From the NCBI GenBank assembly GCA_937920555.1, contig CAKZTM010000004.1, positions 1-64,000 on the forward strand: DNA of 64,000 bases, given 5' to 3'. The notes below the pieces were generated by a model. That model ran no database searches. It had not been told where the DNA came from and saw only the letters and a list, made by a program, of their open reading frames with translations. Position numbers and translations under genes: made by a program. Every line of letters begins with the position of its first letter. The stretch's first letter is position 1. Origin of the DNA: an uncultured Paracoccaceae bacterium (lineage in GTDB: Bacteria > Pseudomonadota > Alphaproteobacteria > Rhodobacterales > Rhodobacteraceae). Shown here in pieces: positions 33,937-43,447 of this stretch.

Positions 33937-34643
33937 ACCTGTTGGAGACCCAGAAGCTGACCCGCCATTTTGGCGGGATCACGGCTGTGGACGATGTCAA
34001 CTTCTCGCTCAAAGACGGGGAGATCCGCGCACTGATCGGACCGAATGGCGCGGGAAAAACAACCTTCGTCTCACTGGTCACCGGCCGGATCGAGGCCAGT
34101 TCGGGCCGCATCTCATTTGCCCATGAGGACATCACCCATCTGCCTGCCCATAAACGCATCGCGCGTGGTATGGGCTACACGTTCCAGATCACCTCCATCT
34201 TCCCCGATCTGGATTGTTTCGAGAATGTCCACCTCGCCGCCCAGCGCAATTTTGAGGGCCCTGCACGAAAACTATACTCCTTCACCCGAATGATCTTAGA
34301 GCAGGTCGGCCTTAACACCTACCGCACAGACATCGCAGGCGATCTTGCCTACGGCCATCAACGCCTTCTAGAAATCGCGATGGGGCTGGCCCAAAGGCCC
34401 AAACTTTTGATCTTGGATGAACCCACCCAAGGCCTTGCCGGGGGCGAAATCAAAGACTTTATGCACCTCATCCGCGAGGTATCAGACCGCACCACCATCT
34501 TGTTGATCGAACACAATATGGACGTGGTGATGTCGCTGGCCGAGAAAATCACCGTTATGGACCAGGGCAAAATCATCGCCGAGGGAACACCTGAGGAAAT
34601 CCAAGCCAATGAGGCCGTGCAAACGGCGTATTTGGGGGGCTGA
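33924..34643 (+). CDS. livG: ABC transporter ATPase LivG
   Basis: 239 residues from the ATG at 33924; a second ATG at 33933, inside the livM stop (ATGA), is equally possible. Walker A GPNGAGKTT near 41, signature region LAYGHQRLLEIAMGLAQRPK near 150, Walker B LLILDEPTQGLA, and the H-loop region LLIEHNMDVVMSLA. The C-terminal tail AEGTPEEIQANEAVQTAYLGG is typical for LivG. Confidence 0.9.
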   Translation: MDTMNLLETQKLTRHFGGITAVDDVNFSLKDGEIRALIGPNGAGKTTFVSLVTGRIEASSGRISFAHEDITHLPAHKRIARGMGYTFQITSIFPDLDCFENVHLAAQRNFEGPARKLYSFTRMILEQVGLNTYRTDIAGDLAYGHQRLLEIAMGLAQRPKLLILDEPTQGLAGGEIKDFMHLIREVSDRTTILLIEHNMDVVMSLAEKITVMDQGKIIAEGTPEEIQANEAVQTAYLGG

Positions 34644-35338
34644 TGCTAAAACTGAGCGGCATAAACGCGGGCTACGGCAAGAACCAAGTGCTGTTCGAGC
34701 TGGACTTGAGCGTGGACAAGGGCGAGGTGCTGTGCGTCATGGGCCGCAACGGGGCTGGAAAAACCACCGCCATGAAAACCATCATGGGCCTTATTCAACC
34801 CAATAGCGGTCAGGTCGAATTCGAAAAGCGAAAGATCAGCAAACTTGCGCCCCACACCATTCCCAAACTGGGGATCGGATATATCCCGCAAGGGCGACGC
34901 CTGTTTTCTGAGCTGACGGTCGCGGAAAATATCGAGATTGGCCTGATGACCCGCAAAAAGGGCAAGGCCACCCGCGACAAAGTGCTGGACATGTTTCCAA
35001 GGCTGGGTGAGCGCCTGAAGCAAAGGGCCGATACGTTATCTGGTGGCGAGCAGCAGCAATTGGCCACGGCGCGTGCCCTTTGTTTGGAGCCGTCCGTGCT
35101 TTTGCTGGACGAGCCAACCGAGGGGCTTCAACCCTCCATGACCGCGCTCATTCGCGAAACCGTGCTGACCCTCAAAGGTGAAGGCGTTGGGATCATTCTG
35201 GTGGAGCAACGCGAGGACGCGGTGCGCGCAGTCGCCGACCGTGTCGCCTTTATCGAAAATGGCCGGAATGCCGCCACTCATACCATCGAAGAACTGACCG
35301 AAGACCCCAGCCCGTTTCGCAAGCATGTTGGCATTTGA
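34643..35338 (+). CDS. livF: ABC transporter ATPase LivF
   Basis: 231 residues; start overlaps the livG stop by one base (TGATG). Walker A GRNGAGKTT near 36, the Q-loop region GYIPQGRRLFSELTV, signature LSGGEQQQLATARAL near 134, Walker B LLLDEPTEGLQPS. Last gene of livHMGF. Confidence 0.9.
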   Translation: MLKLSGINAGYGKNQVLFELDLSVDKGEVLCVMGRNGAGKTTAMKTIMGLIQPNSGQVEFEKRKISKLAPHTIPKLGIGYIPQGRRLFSELTVAENIEIGLMTRKKGKATRDKVLDMFPRLGERLKQRADTLSGGEQQQLATARALCLEPSVLLLDEPTEGLQPSMTALIRETVLTLKGEGVGIILVEQREDAVRAVADRVAFIENGRNAATHTIEELTEDPSPFRKHVGI

Positions 35339-35506
35339 GCCACGCGGGCTGACCTACATTGCTTTGCTACCGGACAGAAAACGGCTGATTTGCAGGCGAA
35401 AATCCCATGCAAAATGAACGTATGAAGAGCCTCACTTGCCCAACAATGCGCTGGTTAAGCCGTTAACTAACTTGACGATGGCCGCTTGACCGCGATACGC
35501 GCCCTA

Positions 35507-36430
35507 ATGACTTCTCAAGAGGCACCCATTTCAAAAGACCGTTTGGTCCTCGGCATCGCGTTGATGATGGGCTTCATTATCACGGGTCCTTTCATTGATT
35601 TGTTTGCAAAACTGGCAACCGCAGCCGTTCCGGTCGCGCAAATCGCCTGCGCCCGTTTCCTGTTCCAAGGGGCGATTATCGCTCCTATTGCAGCACTTAT
35701 GGGGCGCTTGCACCGCCCCGACAGGCGGGAGCTTGGGCTCCACCTTCTTCGCGGAGCGATGATCCTGCTGTCTACCGCCTGCATTACGGGCGCTGTAAAG
35801 TTCATGCCCATTGCCGACGCCATCGCGATCTTTTTCGTGGAACCCTTGTTTTTAACCTTGATGGGTGGGTTTTTCTTAGGCGAAACAATCGGTTGGCGAC
35901 GGATTTCCGCCTGCGTCATCGGGTTCATAGGCGCTCTTCTGGTGATCCAACCCAGCTTTGCGGCCTTCGGGTGGCCCGCCTTCCTGCCCCTTGCCACAGC
36001 AGTGTTTTTCGCAATTTACCTGCTGCTGACCCGTACAATGGCCCAAAGGATCGACCCGCTAGCGCTTCAAACCTATACAAGTGGGGCCGCTTTATGTGTG
36101 GCCATCCCGATCCTCGCTGCATTCAACGGCTCAGGCATTTCGTTTCTTGATCCCATATGGCCCACGGGCCTACCACTCTTGTGGCTCGCACTGGGCGGTC
36201 TGTCTGCCGCCATCGCCCATATCTTTTTGACATATGCGTTTCGCTTCGCCCCTGTCACGCTGCTGGGCCCAATGCATTATATGGAAATCGTAACCGCCAC
36301 GATCCTCGGATATCTCGTATTTGGTGATCTTTTCAACGGCTTGGCCGCATTTGGCGTTCTCGTGATTATCAGCGCGGGTCTTTATCTTGTTTTTCGGGAA
36401 CGCCAGTTGGAGCGGCAAGCAGGTCGCTAA
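35507..36430 (+). CDS. EamA/DMT-family transporter
   Basis: 307 residues from the ATG at 35507; a TTG 21 bases upstream is an alternative. Ten helices in two EamA halves (PFIDLFAKLATAAVPVAQIACARFLFQGA and FRFAPVTLLGPMHYMEIVTATILGYLVFGD). Substrate unknown. Its last 62 bases overlap the convergent thiamine pyrophosphokinase gene, an unusually long antisense overlap. Confidence 0.85.
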   Translation: MTSQEAPISKDRLVLGIALMMGFIITGPFIDLFAKLATAAVPVAQIACARFLFQGAIIAPIAALMGRLHRPDRRELGLHLLRGAMILLSTACITGAVKFMPIADAIAIFFVEPLFLTLMGGFFLGETIGWRRISACVIGFIGALLVIQPSFAAFGWPAFLPLATAVFFAIYLLLTRTMAQRIDPLALQTYTSGAALCVAIPILAAFNGSGISFLDPIWPTGLPLLWLALGGLSAAIAHIFLTYAFRFAPVTLLGPMHYMEIVTATILGYLVFGDLFNGLAAFGVLVIISAGLYLVFRERQLERQAGR

Positions 36431-37088
36431 CCGTCTCCAGATATTTGACTGGCAAGATCATCAACATCGGGCCCGCGATCTTCACCCGCATGGGCCCGCC
36501 CAAAGCCGCATTTGAGGTGCCAATCTGACCCGACGGGCTAAAATTCAACCCCTCAATGGGCCATCGCAACCCGTCGGAGCCTATTCCCGCGACCTCACCC
36601 ATTGGGAAAAGTGAGACCGGATCGCCTGCCGCCATCTCAATCTCGAACTCATCCGGGCAGCAAAAGGTCACGTCCCCGTCGCCGATCAAAATGGCGCGTT
36701 TCTCACGATAGGCTACCAGCGACCGCAAACAGGCCAGCGAATGGTCCAGCCTGCGCCCCAGAAACCCAACACAAAGATATAGATCCGCCTCCACCGTATA
36801 GAGGCATTTCTCAAAATCCGTGCTCTCCTGCTCGTCCAGATGGACCAAATTCACGCCCTTATCCTGCCAAATTTGGAAATTAGTTAATGAGTCGAAGTCA
36901 CCCACGATGTGCTTAACGGGGATTTTGTGAGCGTGCGCGTAATTTGCACCTCCGTCGGCGGCCACAACATATGGCGCAAAACGCATAACGCGTTGTAATT
37001 GCTCCATATTGACCGGTCCGCCACCGAGTAGTGTAACGATGCTTGAGGCTTTGTTTTGGGTCTTAGACATCAGATATGGATGCGTCAT
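36369..37088 (-). CDS. thiN: Thiamine pyrophosphokinase
   Basis: Converts thiamine to thiamine diphosphate with ATP. 239 residues; a later ATG at 37070 (MSKTQNKASS) is possible. Motifs: VVAADGGANYAHAH near 41, VGDFDSLTN near 62, and ESTDFEKCL near 88 with the acidic metal ligands; the C-terminal beta sandwich contains GLRWPIEGL. Divergent from the large acidic protein gene. Confidence 0.85.
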   Translation of the reverse strand: MTHPYLMSKTQNKASSIVTLLGGGPVNMEQLQRVMRFAPYVVAADGGANYAHAHKIPVKHIVGDFDSLTNFQIWQDKGVNLVHLDEQESTDFEKCLYTVEADLYLCVGFLGRRLDHSLACLRSLVAYREKRAILIGDGDVTFCCPDEFEIEMAAGDPVSLFPMGEVAGIGSDGLRWPIEGLNFSPSGQIGTSNAALGGPMRVKIAGPMLMILPVKYLETVSDLLAAPTGVPEKQDKDPR

Positions 37089-37170
37089 GCAGCATCTTTG
37101 GTCAATGGGTGCATTGATCGGGATGCCCAGTCGAGTGTGTACTGCGTGACATTATGTGAGGTACTAAAGT

Positions 37171-38838
37171 ATGGCTGATTTCGCCAAAAAGTTGACGGTT
37201 TCTTTCGGCGCGTTTTCTTGCACGCTTTCTGGTTTTGACAATCCATTTCCTGTGATGCGCCAAGTCGTTGATTACTTTCAGGATTTGTCAAAAATGGACC
37301 CGAGTTTCGGTGCCCATCCAGAGCGGCCCGACACCGAAGCCTTGCGCGCCTTGGCAGAAAAAACCAGTGGTCTGTCGGTTGGCGCGGAAATGCGCGGTGA
37401 CGAAGTTGTCCTAAGCTCGGTCGCTGACGAGTTGGACACGCATGACACCGAAAATATGGCACAGGACGCGACCACCATAGCCGCGGCCCCACAACAGCAG
37501 GTTGAGGATACCCCAGAGCCTCAGCACGTCACCACCGATGAGGCCCCAGCCCCGTCAGAGCCACCAAGCGTCGCAGAGAATACCAAAGCTGACGCCACAG
37601 ATGCGGCCACTGCTGAAAACGACAATATGGCCGGCGTCTCCGATATCTTCGCCCAGCTTCAACTGGAAGATCTGGATGATGAGGTGTTCGAAAATATCGA
37701 CGCCGAGGACATCTACGATGCGGTCCAGCCAGAGCAGGACGATGCAGCGGAGCTTCACACGGAGGACGTCAGTGGCTATCTGCGCGAAGCTGTAGCATTC
37801 ACCGATGTCGAGAATCCCGATGCAGAGGATTTGCTGGTGGACGTGCCCGAAGATGCGCCTACCGCCACAGACCACGCGGCACCCGAAACCTCAGAGATGT
37901 TGCCAATTTGGCAAGCTGAGCTGGTCTCCGATGAGCCTGTTGACGAGGTGCCCGAGGCGTCCTTGGCCGCGTTTGAAGATGCGGTCGATGAGACGACAGA
38001 AGAAGACGATGAAACTTTGTCTTTCGAAGACCACGTAAAAGCGGAAGAAACCGCCCTGAGCCGCATCATCGCAGCGACGCAAGATCCCGAGGAACTTGAT
38101 GCCTCCAATCCCCTAAGTGCCCTGCGCGAAGAGGCACAATTGGCCGAAGATGAGGCCGCGCTGGACCATGATTTGGCGGAACTGGATGATGATGCGCCCC
38201 TGATCGGTGAAAATGCAGCCGAAGAGGCACGCTCTCTGCTTCTGGGATTTGGCGGTGCAGCCAGCCTTGACGCGACGCGGCACGTGCCTGCCAGTTCCAT
38301 CGACACACGCACACCTGTTTCGCAAACGCATGCGCTCTCGGCCATGGGCATCTTTGAAGAAGAAGAAGATGACAGAGAGTTCAGCTGGGATGAGGCCCCG
38401 CAACCAACCGCTGAGGTGGAGCCAGAAGCCAAACCGGCGCCACTCTTGTTGACGCCGTTGCAAGAGGTCACCCCAAACGAACAGGAAATTGAGGTTGCCG
38501 AAGAGCCATCGCCAAATTCGATCATCGATTTGGACCAGGACGATCCGCGCGCGGATTTGCGCCGTTTCGCCCAATCTGCGGGTGCAGTTTCGCTAACAGA
38601 CCTGCTTGAGGTTTCTGCGGCCTACAGCACTCTTGTGAATGGCCGCCCAAGCTTCAGTCGCGGCGAGGTTTTGGACCTTCTCGATCAATTCAGCGATGAG
38701 GACGGATTTTCGCAAGAAGCCCGGATCAAAACCTTCGGATCGCTCCTGCGAGGCGGTCGAATTCAGCGCATCGAAAATGGCGAGTATGAGATGACAAATG
38801 ACGCCTTGTCGGACTACGAGACACGCAGAACCGGATAA
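37171..38838 (+). CDS. Large acidic, mostly disordered protein
   Basis: 555 residues. A folded N-terminal part of about 70 residues (KKLTVSFGAFSCTLSGFDN, then MRQVVDYFQDL) and a folded C-terminal part of about 95 (DPRADLRRFAQSAGAVSLTDLLEVSAAYSTLV, then GEVLDLLDQFSDEDGF) flank some 380 residues very rich in Asp, Glu and Ala with few basic residues. Start preceded by GAGG. No signal peptide, so cytosolic. I know similar architecture from Roseobacter-group proteins of unknown role but cannot name a function. The C-terminal part could bind a partner. Confidence 0.75.
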   Translation: MADFAKKLTVSFGAFSCTLSGFDNPFPVMRQVVDYFQDLSKMDPSFGAHPERPDTEALRALAEKTSGLSVGAEMRGDEVVLSSVADELDTHDTENMAQDATTIAAAPQQQVEDTPEPQHVTTDEAPAPSEPPSVAENTKADATDAATAENDNMAGVSDIFAQLQLEDLDDEVFENIDAEDIYDAVQPEQDDAAELHTEDVSGYLREAVAFTDVENPDAEDLLVDVPEDAPTATDHAAPETSEMLPIWQAELVSDEPVDEVPEASLAAFEDAVDETTEEDDETLSFEDHVKAEETALSRIIAATQDPEELDASNPLSALREEAQLAEDEAALDHDLAELDDDAPLIGENAAEEARSLLLGFGGAASLDATRHVPASSIDTRTPVSQTHALSAMGIFEEEEDDREFSWDEAPQPTAEVEPEAKPAPLLLTPLQEVTPNEQEIEVAEEPSPNSIIDLDQDDPRADLRRFAQSAGAVSLTDLLEVSAAYSTLVNGRPSFSRGEVLDLLDQFSDEDGFSQEARIKTFGSLLRGGRIQRIENGEYEMTNDALSDYETRRTG

Positions 38839-38852
38839 TTGAGCAGCGTGAT

Positions 38853-38885
38853 CACGCCTTTGGGACATCAAATCCTAAAGGCGTG
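38853..38885. terminator. Bidirectional stem-loop terminator
   Basis: 13-base arms CACGCCTTTGGGA and TCCTAAAGGCGTG pair with a single G-T pair, around a 7-base loop, between the convergent stops of the acidic protein (38838) and the Slam-like gene (38892). Confidence 0.65.
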
Positions 38886-38891
38886 AATGCA

Positions 38892-40226
38892 TCAAAAATC
38901 CTTCGTCATCAATATGTTACACTCATAAGCGTCAAAATCGTAAAAGCCGATATTTGATGAGGTTGTTTGCCAGTTGCAGGTGACCCGCGGCGAGAACCCC
39001 TGCCAGCTATAGGTCGAGTTCAACACCGACGCGGTAACCGTCATGTACCGGTCATTTCGCTCCATCTGCGTAAAGCCGAAATCAGCGTCAAACCACCGCA
39101 ACCCAACCTCGGCGCCTGCAAAAGTTGCCCAGCCCCCGGTCCAGTTTTTCGAAACACCGACATTCACTGCCGCACTTCTAAACTTAAACGCATCATCCTT
39201 TGGCAAGCCACGCCCAACCGTGATGCCGCCATTGATCGACGTGCTGGGATTGATGTTGCGCTGAACACCCAACTTGAACGTCGCCGAGGGCCCGCTTTGA
39301 GTATCAAGCGTATCAAAAGTCGTCTGCTGAATCAGAGCCGAATAAGTCAAAATATTGGGCCCTGACAGGGCTCTGCGACCTGAGAATACAAGACCAAATG
39401 TGTTTGCCGAACTGTTGCTCACCGTGTCGGGAACGCCCACAATATTGGACGGCTGAACCAAATCACGCCGGAATGTGCGCCGGGCAAAAGCCTCCCACGA
39501 CCAAATGCCGCTCTCGCTGGCATTCTCAAATCGCGCCGACAGGCTTGGCTGAAACACGTTAAAGACACTCTCAGAATAGAGAACCTGCGTGGCAGATGCG
39601 GTCAGTGTAAACAGACCACCCTCAGCGCGCGGAATTCGTAAAAACCCGTTTACACCCAATTGAAACCCGACGCCCGACGTCTCTCTGCCCGACTGGCTTA
39701 TCGTCCCCGAGTTGGGATCACCGGCCAAAATCACCGTGTTTGTGGTGCCCCGGTTGATGTTGCTCGACGGCACAATGGCGAAGCTCGCCCCAAACCCCGA
39801 TGGAATATTTTGCTGAATTTGCCGCAAAGCGTTTGCGTATTGTTGGCGCAGACCATCGCGCCGATCCGTCTCTAGAAGCGTGCGAAAATGAAACCGCGCC
39901 GCCTCAAAGTCGCCCATCTGAAACAGGGTTTGCGCAAGCACTTGCCGGATCTCGATCAGATCAGGTTGAACCGCCAATATCGCCCGGTAAATCGTCACCG
40001 CATCGCCGGGGCTGCCTTGGGCCGTGAAAATCTGCGCCTCAAGAAACAACTCATCAATGTCACTATGAGGTGTCTCGGCCAAAGCCGCTCTGGCGCCGTC
40101 AAAGTCGCCTTGCCGGACCAGATCAAGTATCCCCACGGCTGTGGATTGCCCGACCGCAGGCGTGAAAGGCACCATCAACAATAATGTGAGGCCCGCAATC
40201 GCGGCCTTAAATGTCTTTTGTTTCAT
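38892..40226 (-). CDS. Slam-like outer membrane protein (DUF560, TPR plus beta barrel)
   Basis: 444 residues from the ATG at 40226 (MKQKTFKAAIAGL), chosen because a signal peptide (LTLLLMVPFTPAVGQS) follows; the longer frame overlaps the upstream gene deeply. Residues about 30-140 hold TPR-like helices (GDFDGARAALAETP, GDAVTIYRAILAVQPDLIEIRQVLAQTLFQMGDFEAARFHF). The rest is a beta barrel with alternating aromatic/polar strands and a terminal Phe (LMTKDF), which suits Bam insertion. Slam proteins move lipoproteins or other substrates to the cell surface. No lipoprotein partner is next to it. Confidence 0.8.
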   Translation of the reverse strand: MKQKTFKAAIAGLTLLLMVPFTPAVGQSTAVGILDLVRQGDFDGARAALAETPHSDIDELFLEAQIFTAQGSPGDAVTIYRAILAVQPDLIEIRQVLAQTLFQMGDFEAARFHFRTLLETDRRDGLRQQYANALRQIQQNIPSGFGASFAIVPSSNINRGTTNTVILAGDPNSGTISQSGRETSGVGFQLGVNGFLRIPRAEGGLFTLTASATQVLYSESVFNVFQPSLSARFENASESGIWSWEAFARRTFRRDLVQPSNIVGVPDTVSNSSANTFGLVFSGRRALSGPNILTYSALIQQTTFDTLDTQSGPSATFKLGVQRNINPSTSINGGITVGRGLPKDDAFKFRSAAVNVGVSKNWTGGWATFAGAEVGLRWFDADFGFTQMERNDRYMTVTASVLNSTYSWQGFSPRVTCNWQTTSSNIGFYDFDAYECNILMTKDF

Positions 40227-40440
40227 CCTTGTCCGGATCCTCTCGCCCGATGCCCTTAAACACAGCCTTAAACGGCAGAGCCCACAGGATGCCAAGAACG
40301 ATGTAGACAAGCAACTCCACCCAAATGGGCGGACGGCCCATCAGCGCCAGAATGCTGATGGCCACCATAATGTATAGCGGTAAACCAATAAGAAGGATGA
40401 TCAGCGACCAACGTCTGCGTGCTTTGTAAGAAAGTGCCAT
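40207..40440 (-). CDS. DUF2842 small membrane protein
   Basis: 77 residues with two helices (WSLIILLIGLPLYIMVAISILAL and WVELLVYIVLGILWALPFKAVF) and a charged C-terminus. The match to DUF2842 is by pattern and by position after purA. Its start codon overlaps the purA stop (TGATG), and its end overlaps the Slam-like start by 20 bases, so the three are co-transcribed. Function unknown. Confidence 0.85.
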   Translation of the reverse strand: MALSYKARRRWSLIILLIGLPLYIMVAISILALMGRPPIWVELLVYIVLGILWALPFKAVFKGIGREDPDKDETKDI

Positions 40441-41732
40441 CAGTCCTCAAATGGATCAGTGACAAGGATCGTATCCTCCCGCTCGGGAGATGTGGACAAC
40501 AAAGCCACCGGACATTGGATCAGCTCCTCAATGCGCCGCACATATTTTATCGCATTTCCGGGCAATTCGGCCCAACTGCGGGCGCCGGCCGTGCTTTCCG
40601 ACCAGCCTTCCATAGTCTCATAGACGGGAGTGGCCCGGGCCTGCTGATCTGCAGCGGTCGGCAAATGGTCAAGCTCTTCGCCGTCCAACATGTAGCCAGT
40701 GCAGATTTTCAGCTCTTGGAAACCGTCCAGAACATCGAGTTTGGTCAAGGCTATACCATTCACCCCGGATGTGGCACAGGTTTGCCGGACAAGAACCGCA
40801 TCAAACCATCCACAACGCCGCTTGCGCCCCGTTACGGTGCCAAATTCACGCCCGCGCTCGCCCAATCGCTGACCATCCGCATCATCCAGTTCAGCAGGAA
40901 ACGGCCCTTCGCCCACACGGGTTGTATAGGCTTTAACAATCCCCAAGACATAATCGATCGCTCCCGGCCCAAGACCGGTTCCGGTCGCCGCCATCCCGGC
41001 AGTTGTGTTCGACGAGGTGACAAACGGGTATGTGCCAAAATCGATGTCCAGCAATGCACCCTGCGCGCCTTCAAAAAGAATTCTCTTGCCGGCCTTCCGG
41101 TAGGCATTCATCGCCTTCCACACAGGTTGCGCATAGGGCAAGATTTTTGGCGCAACCTCCAACAGCTTGGCTTTGAGCTCGGCTCCATCAATCTCGGGCA
41201 GGCCCAACCCCCGCCGCAAAGCATCATGATGGGTCAGCAGGCGATTGATACGCAAATCCAGCGTCGGCTCATCGGCCAGATCCGCCACGCGAATGACCCG
41301 ACGGCCCACCTTATCCTCGTAACACGGACCAATCCCGCGCCCTGTTGTCCCGATCTTGGCGACTGAATTTTGGTCCTCACGGGCGCGGTCCAACTCACCG
41401 TGAACAGGTAGAATAAGCGGCGTGTTTTCGGCTACCATGAGGTTTTCAGGCGAAACCGAAACACCCATTTTCCTAATCTTTTCAATCTCTTCTACAAGGG
41501 CCCAAGGGTCCAGAACGACGCCGTTCCCAATGACCCCCATCTTGCCGTCACGCAAAATGCCCGATGGCAGCAGCGAGAGCTTGTAAACCTCCCCGTCAAT
41601 GACCAGCGTATGACCTGCGTTGTGGCCCCCCTGAAAACGAGCGATGACGTCGGCACGCTCAGAGAGCCAATCAACGATCTTGCCCTTACCTTCATCGCCC
41701 CACTGAGCACCAACAACGACTACGTTCGCCAT
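40440..41732 (-). CDS. purA: Adenylosuccinate synthetase
   Basis: First committed step from IMP to AMP: GTP-dependent joining of aspartate to IMP. 430 residues, normal length. N-terminal [18 protein letters not shown] is the GTP loop; [12 protein letters not shown] and [19 protein letters not shown] near 128 and [24 protein letters not shown] are family motifs. Confidence 0.97.
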   Translation of the reverse strand: MANVVVVGAQWGDEGKGKIVDWLSERADVIARFQGGHNAGHTLVIDGEVYKLSLLPSGILRDGKMGVIGNGVVLDPWALVEEIEKIRKMGVSVSPENLMVAENTPLILPVHGELDRAREDQNSVAKIGTTGRGIGPCYEDKVGRRVIRVADLADEPTLDLRINRLLTHHDALRRGLGLPEIDGAELKAKLLEVAPKILPYAQPVWKAMNAYRKAGKRILFEGAQGALLDIDFGTYPFVTSSNTTAGMAATGTGLGPGAIDYVLGIVKAYTTRVGEGPFPAELDDADGQRLGERGREFGTVTGRKRRCGWFDAVLVRQTCATSGVNGIALTKLDVLDGFQELKICTGYMLDGEELDHLPTAADQQARATPVYETMEGWSESTAGARSWAELPGNAIKYVRRIEELIQCPVALLSTSPEREDTILVTDPFED

Positions 41733-41760
41733 GAGATTGCGACTCCCTAAACTGCGTCAA

Positions 41761-41783
41761 CGGGCCGCTTATAGCGCGGCCCG
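41761..41783 (-). terminator. Hairpin between serA and purA
   Basis: Perfect 8-base stem CGGGCCGC / GCGGCCCG with a 7-base loop, about 50 bases after the serA stop and 29 before the purA start. No strong T-run follows on the minus strand. Confidence 0.5.
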
Positions 41784-41829
41784 CCCAAAGCCTGAATGGC
41801 TAAATCAAACGCCTGTCAATTTAACCGGC

Positions 41830-43422
41830 TCAGAAGATCAGAAACTTAACCTGATCCACTTGCGGCAATTCTGCGATTTCGGCCAAAGTTTCCTCGGTGA
41901 CCGGATCATCAACCCCCCAAAACGCGATCGCATCACCACCTTTGGCAGAGCGGCCCAAAGCGAAAGTGGCAATATTCACGCCCAAATCCCCCAACTTTGA
42001 TCCTACCGTTCCGATAAAACCGGGGGTGTCGTCATTGGTGGTGTAGATCATGAAAGGCTGCGGCTCGGCCTCAAGATTGATGCCCTTGATTTGGATGAAA
42101 CGCGGCTTGCCGTCGGAATAGATCGTCCCGGCTACCGATTTGGTCTGGTTCGCCGTTTTCACAACAAGGCGAATGTACGATCCAAACGCCCCCTGACGGT
42201 CTTTGCGGGTCTCGGTGATCTGCATGCCGCGTTCACGGGCAACAACAGGGGCCGACACCATGTTCACCCCCCCTTCCCCAACCAAAGGCTTCATCATACT
42301 TGCCGTCAACGCCGAGGTCAGCGGCTTAAGGTTCAACTCACCCACATCGCCCACATATTCGATCTCAATCTCGTTAATGGCGCTTTCCGTGACCTGCCCG
42401 GCAAATCCTCCAAGCATCTCGGCCAGTGCAATCCACGGCTTCAGGATCGGCGCTTCCTCGGCGGTCACCGACGGCGCGTTAAGCGCATTGGAAATAGCGC
42501 CCTTCATCAAATAATCCGACATTTGCTCTGCCACTTGCAGGGCCACATTCTCTTGCGCCTCGGACGTGGCCGCACCCAAATGCGGCGTGCACACGACGTT
42601 TGGAAGCCCAAATAATGGGTTCTCGTTGGCTGGCTCTTGCGCAAACACATCGAATGCCGCACCCGCCAGCTTGCCCGATTTCAACGCCTCCGCCAGAGCG
42701 GCCTCGTCCACAAGTCCGCCACGGGCGCAATTGATCAATCGCGCAGTTGGCTTCATTTTTGCAATCATCTCAGCCGATAGAATGTTGGCCGTGTTGTCGG
42801 TTTTGGGCAAATGCAGCGACACGAAATCGGCCCGAGACAGCATCTCACCCAAATCATCATACTTCTCAATGCCCAGCGATTTTGCCTTCTCGACCCCCAA
42901 AAAAGGATCATAGGCGATCACCTTCATCTTCAAACCTTGCGCACGCGAGGCAACGATAGACCCAATATTACCGGCCCCCACCAAACCAAGAGTTTTGTTG
43001 GTGATCTCCACGCCCATGAACTTCGACTTTTCCCATTTCCCCGCCTGTGTAGAGGTATCGGCCGACGGAATTTGGCGCGCCACCGCAAACATCATCGCAA
43101 TGGCGTGCTCTGCGGTGGTTATGGAATTTCCAAAAGGCGTGTTCATCACCACGATCCCTTTGGCGGTCGCGGCTGGAATATCCACATTGTCCACGCCAAT
43201 CCCAGCGCGTCCAATAGCTTTGAGGTTGGCGGCTTGGTCGATAATCTCGGCGGTCACTTTGGTGGCGGACCTGATCGCAAGCCCATCATAGTCGCCGATA
43301 ATTTCTTTCAGTTTTTCAGGGTCTTTTCCAAGGTTAGGCTGGAAATCAACATCCACACCATTGTCTTTGAAAATCTGTACGGCGGCTTCCGAAAGCTTGT
43401 CGGAAATCAGAACTTTTGGCAT
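41830..43422 (-). CDS. serA: D-3-phosphoglycerate dehydrogenase, long form
   Basis: First step of serine synthesis. 530 residues from the ATG at 43422 (MPKVLISDKLS), chosen because AAAGG lies at a good distance, while the ATG nine bases earlier has it too close. NAD-binding LGLVGAGNIGSIVASRAQGLKMKVIAYDP near 142; active-site arginine/histidine region RGGLVDEAAL and TPHLGAATSEAQENVA. The C-terminal 200 residues are the extra substrate-binding and ACT domains (serine feedback), ending QVDQVKFLIF. Follows serC by 25 bases. Confidence 0.95.
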   Translation of the reverse strand: MPKVLISDKLSEAAVQIFKDNGVDVDFQPNLGKDPEKLKEIIGDYDGLAIRSATKVTAEIIDQAANLKAIGRAGIGVDNVDIPAATAKGIVVMNTPFGNSITTAEHAIAMMFAVARQIPSADTSTQAGKWEKSKFMGVEITNKTLGLVGAGNIGSIVASRAQGLKMKVIAYDPFLGVEKAKSLGIEKYDDLGEMLSRADFVSLHLPKTDNTANILSAEMIAKMKPTARLINCARGGLVDEAALAEALKSGKLAGAAFDVFAQEPANENPLFGLPNVVCTPHLGAATSEAQENVALQVAEQMSDYLMKGAISNALNAPSVTAEEAPILKPWIALAEMLGGFAGQVTESAINEIEIEYVGDVGELNLKPLTSALTASMMKPLVGEGGVNMVSAPVVARERGMQITETRKDRQGAFGSYIRLVVKTANQTKSVAGTIYSDGKPRFIQIKGINLEAEPQPFMIYTTNDDTPGFIGTVGSKLGDLGVNIATFALGRSAKGGDAIAFWGVDDPVTEETLAEIAELPQVDQVKFLIF

Positions 43423-43447
43423 ATCGTGCATCCTTTTCAGGGTGAAA

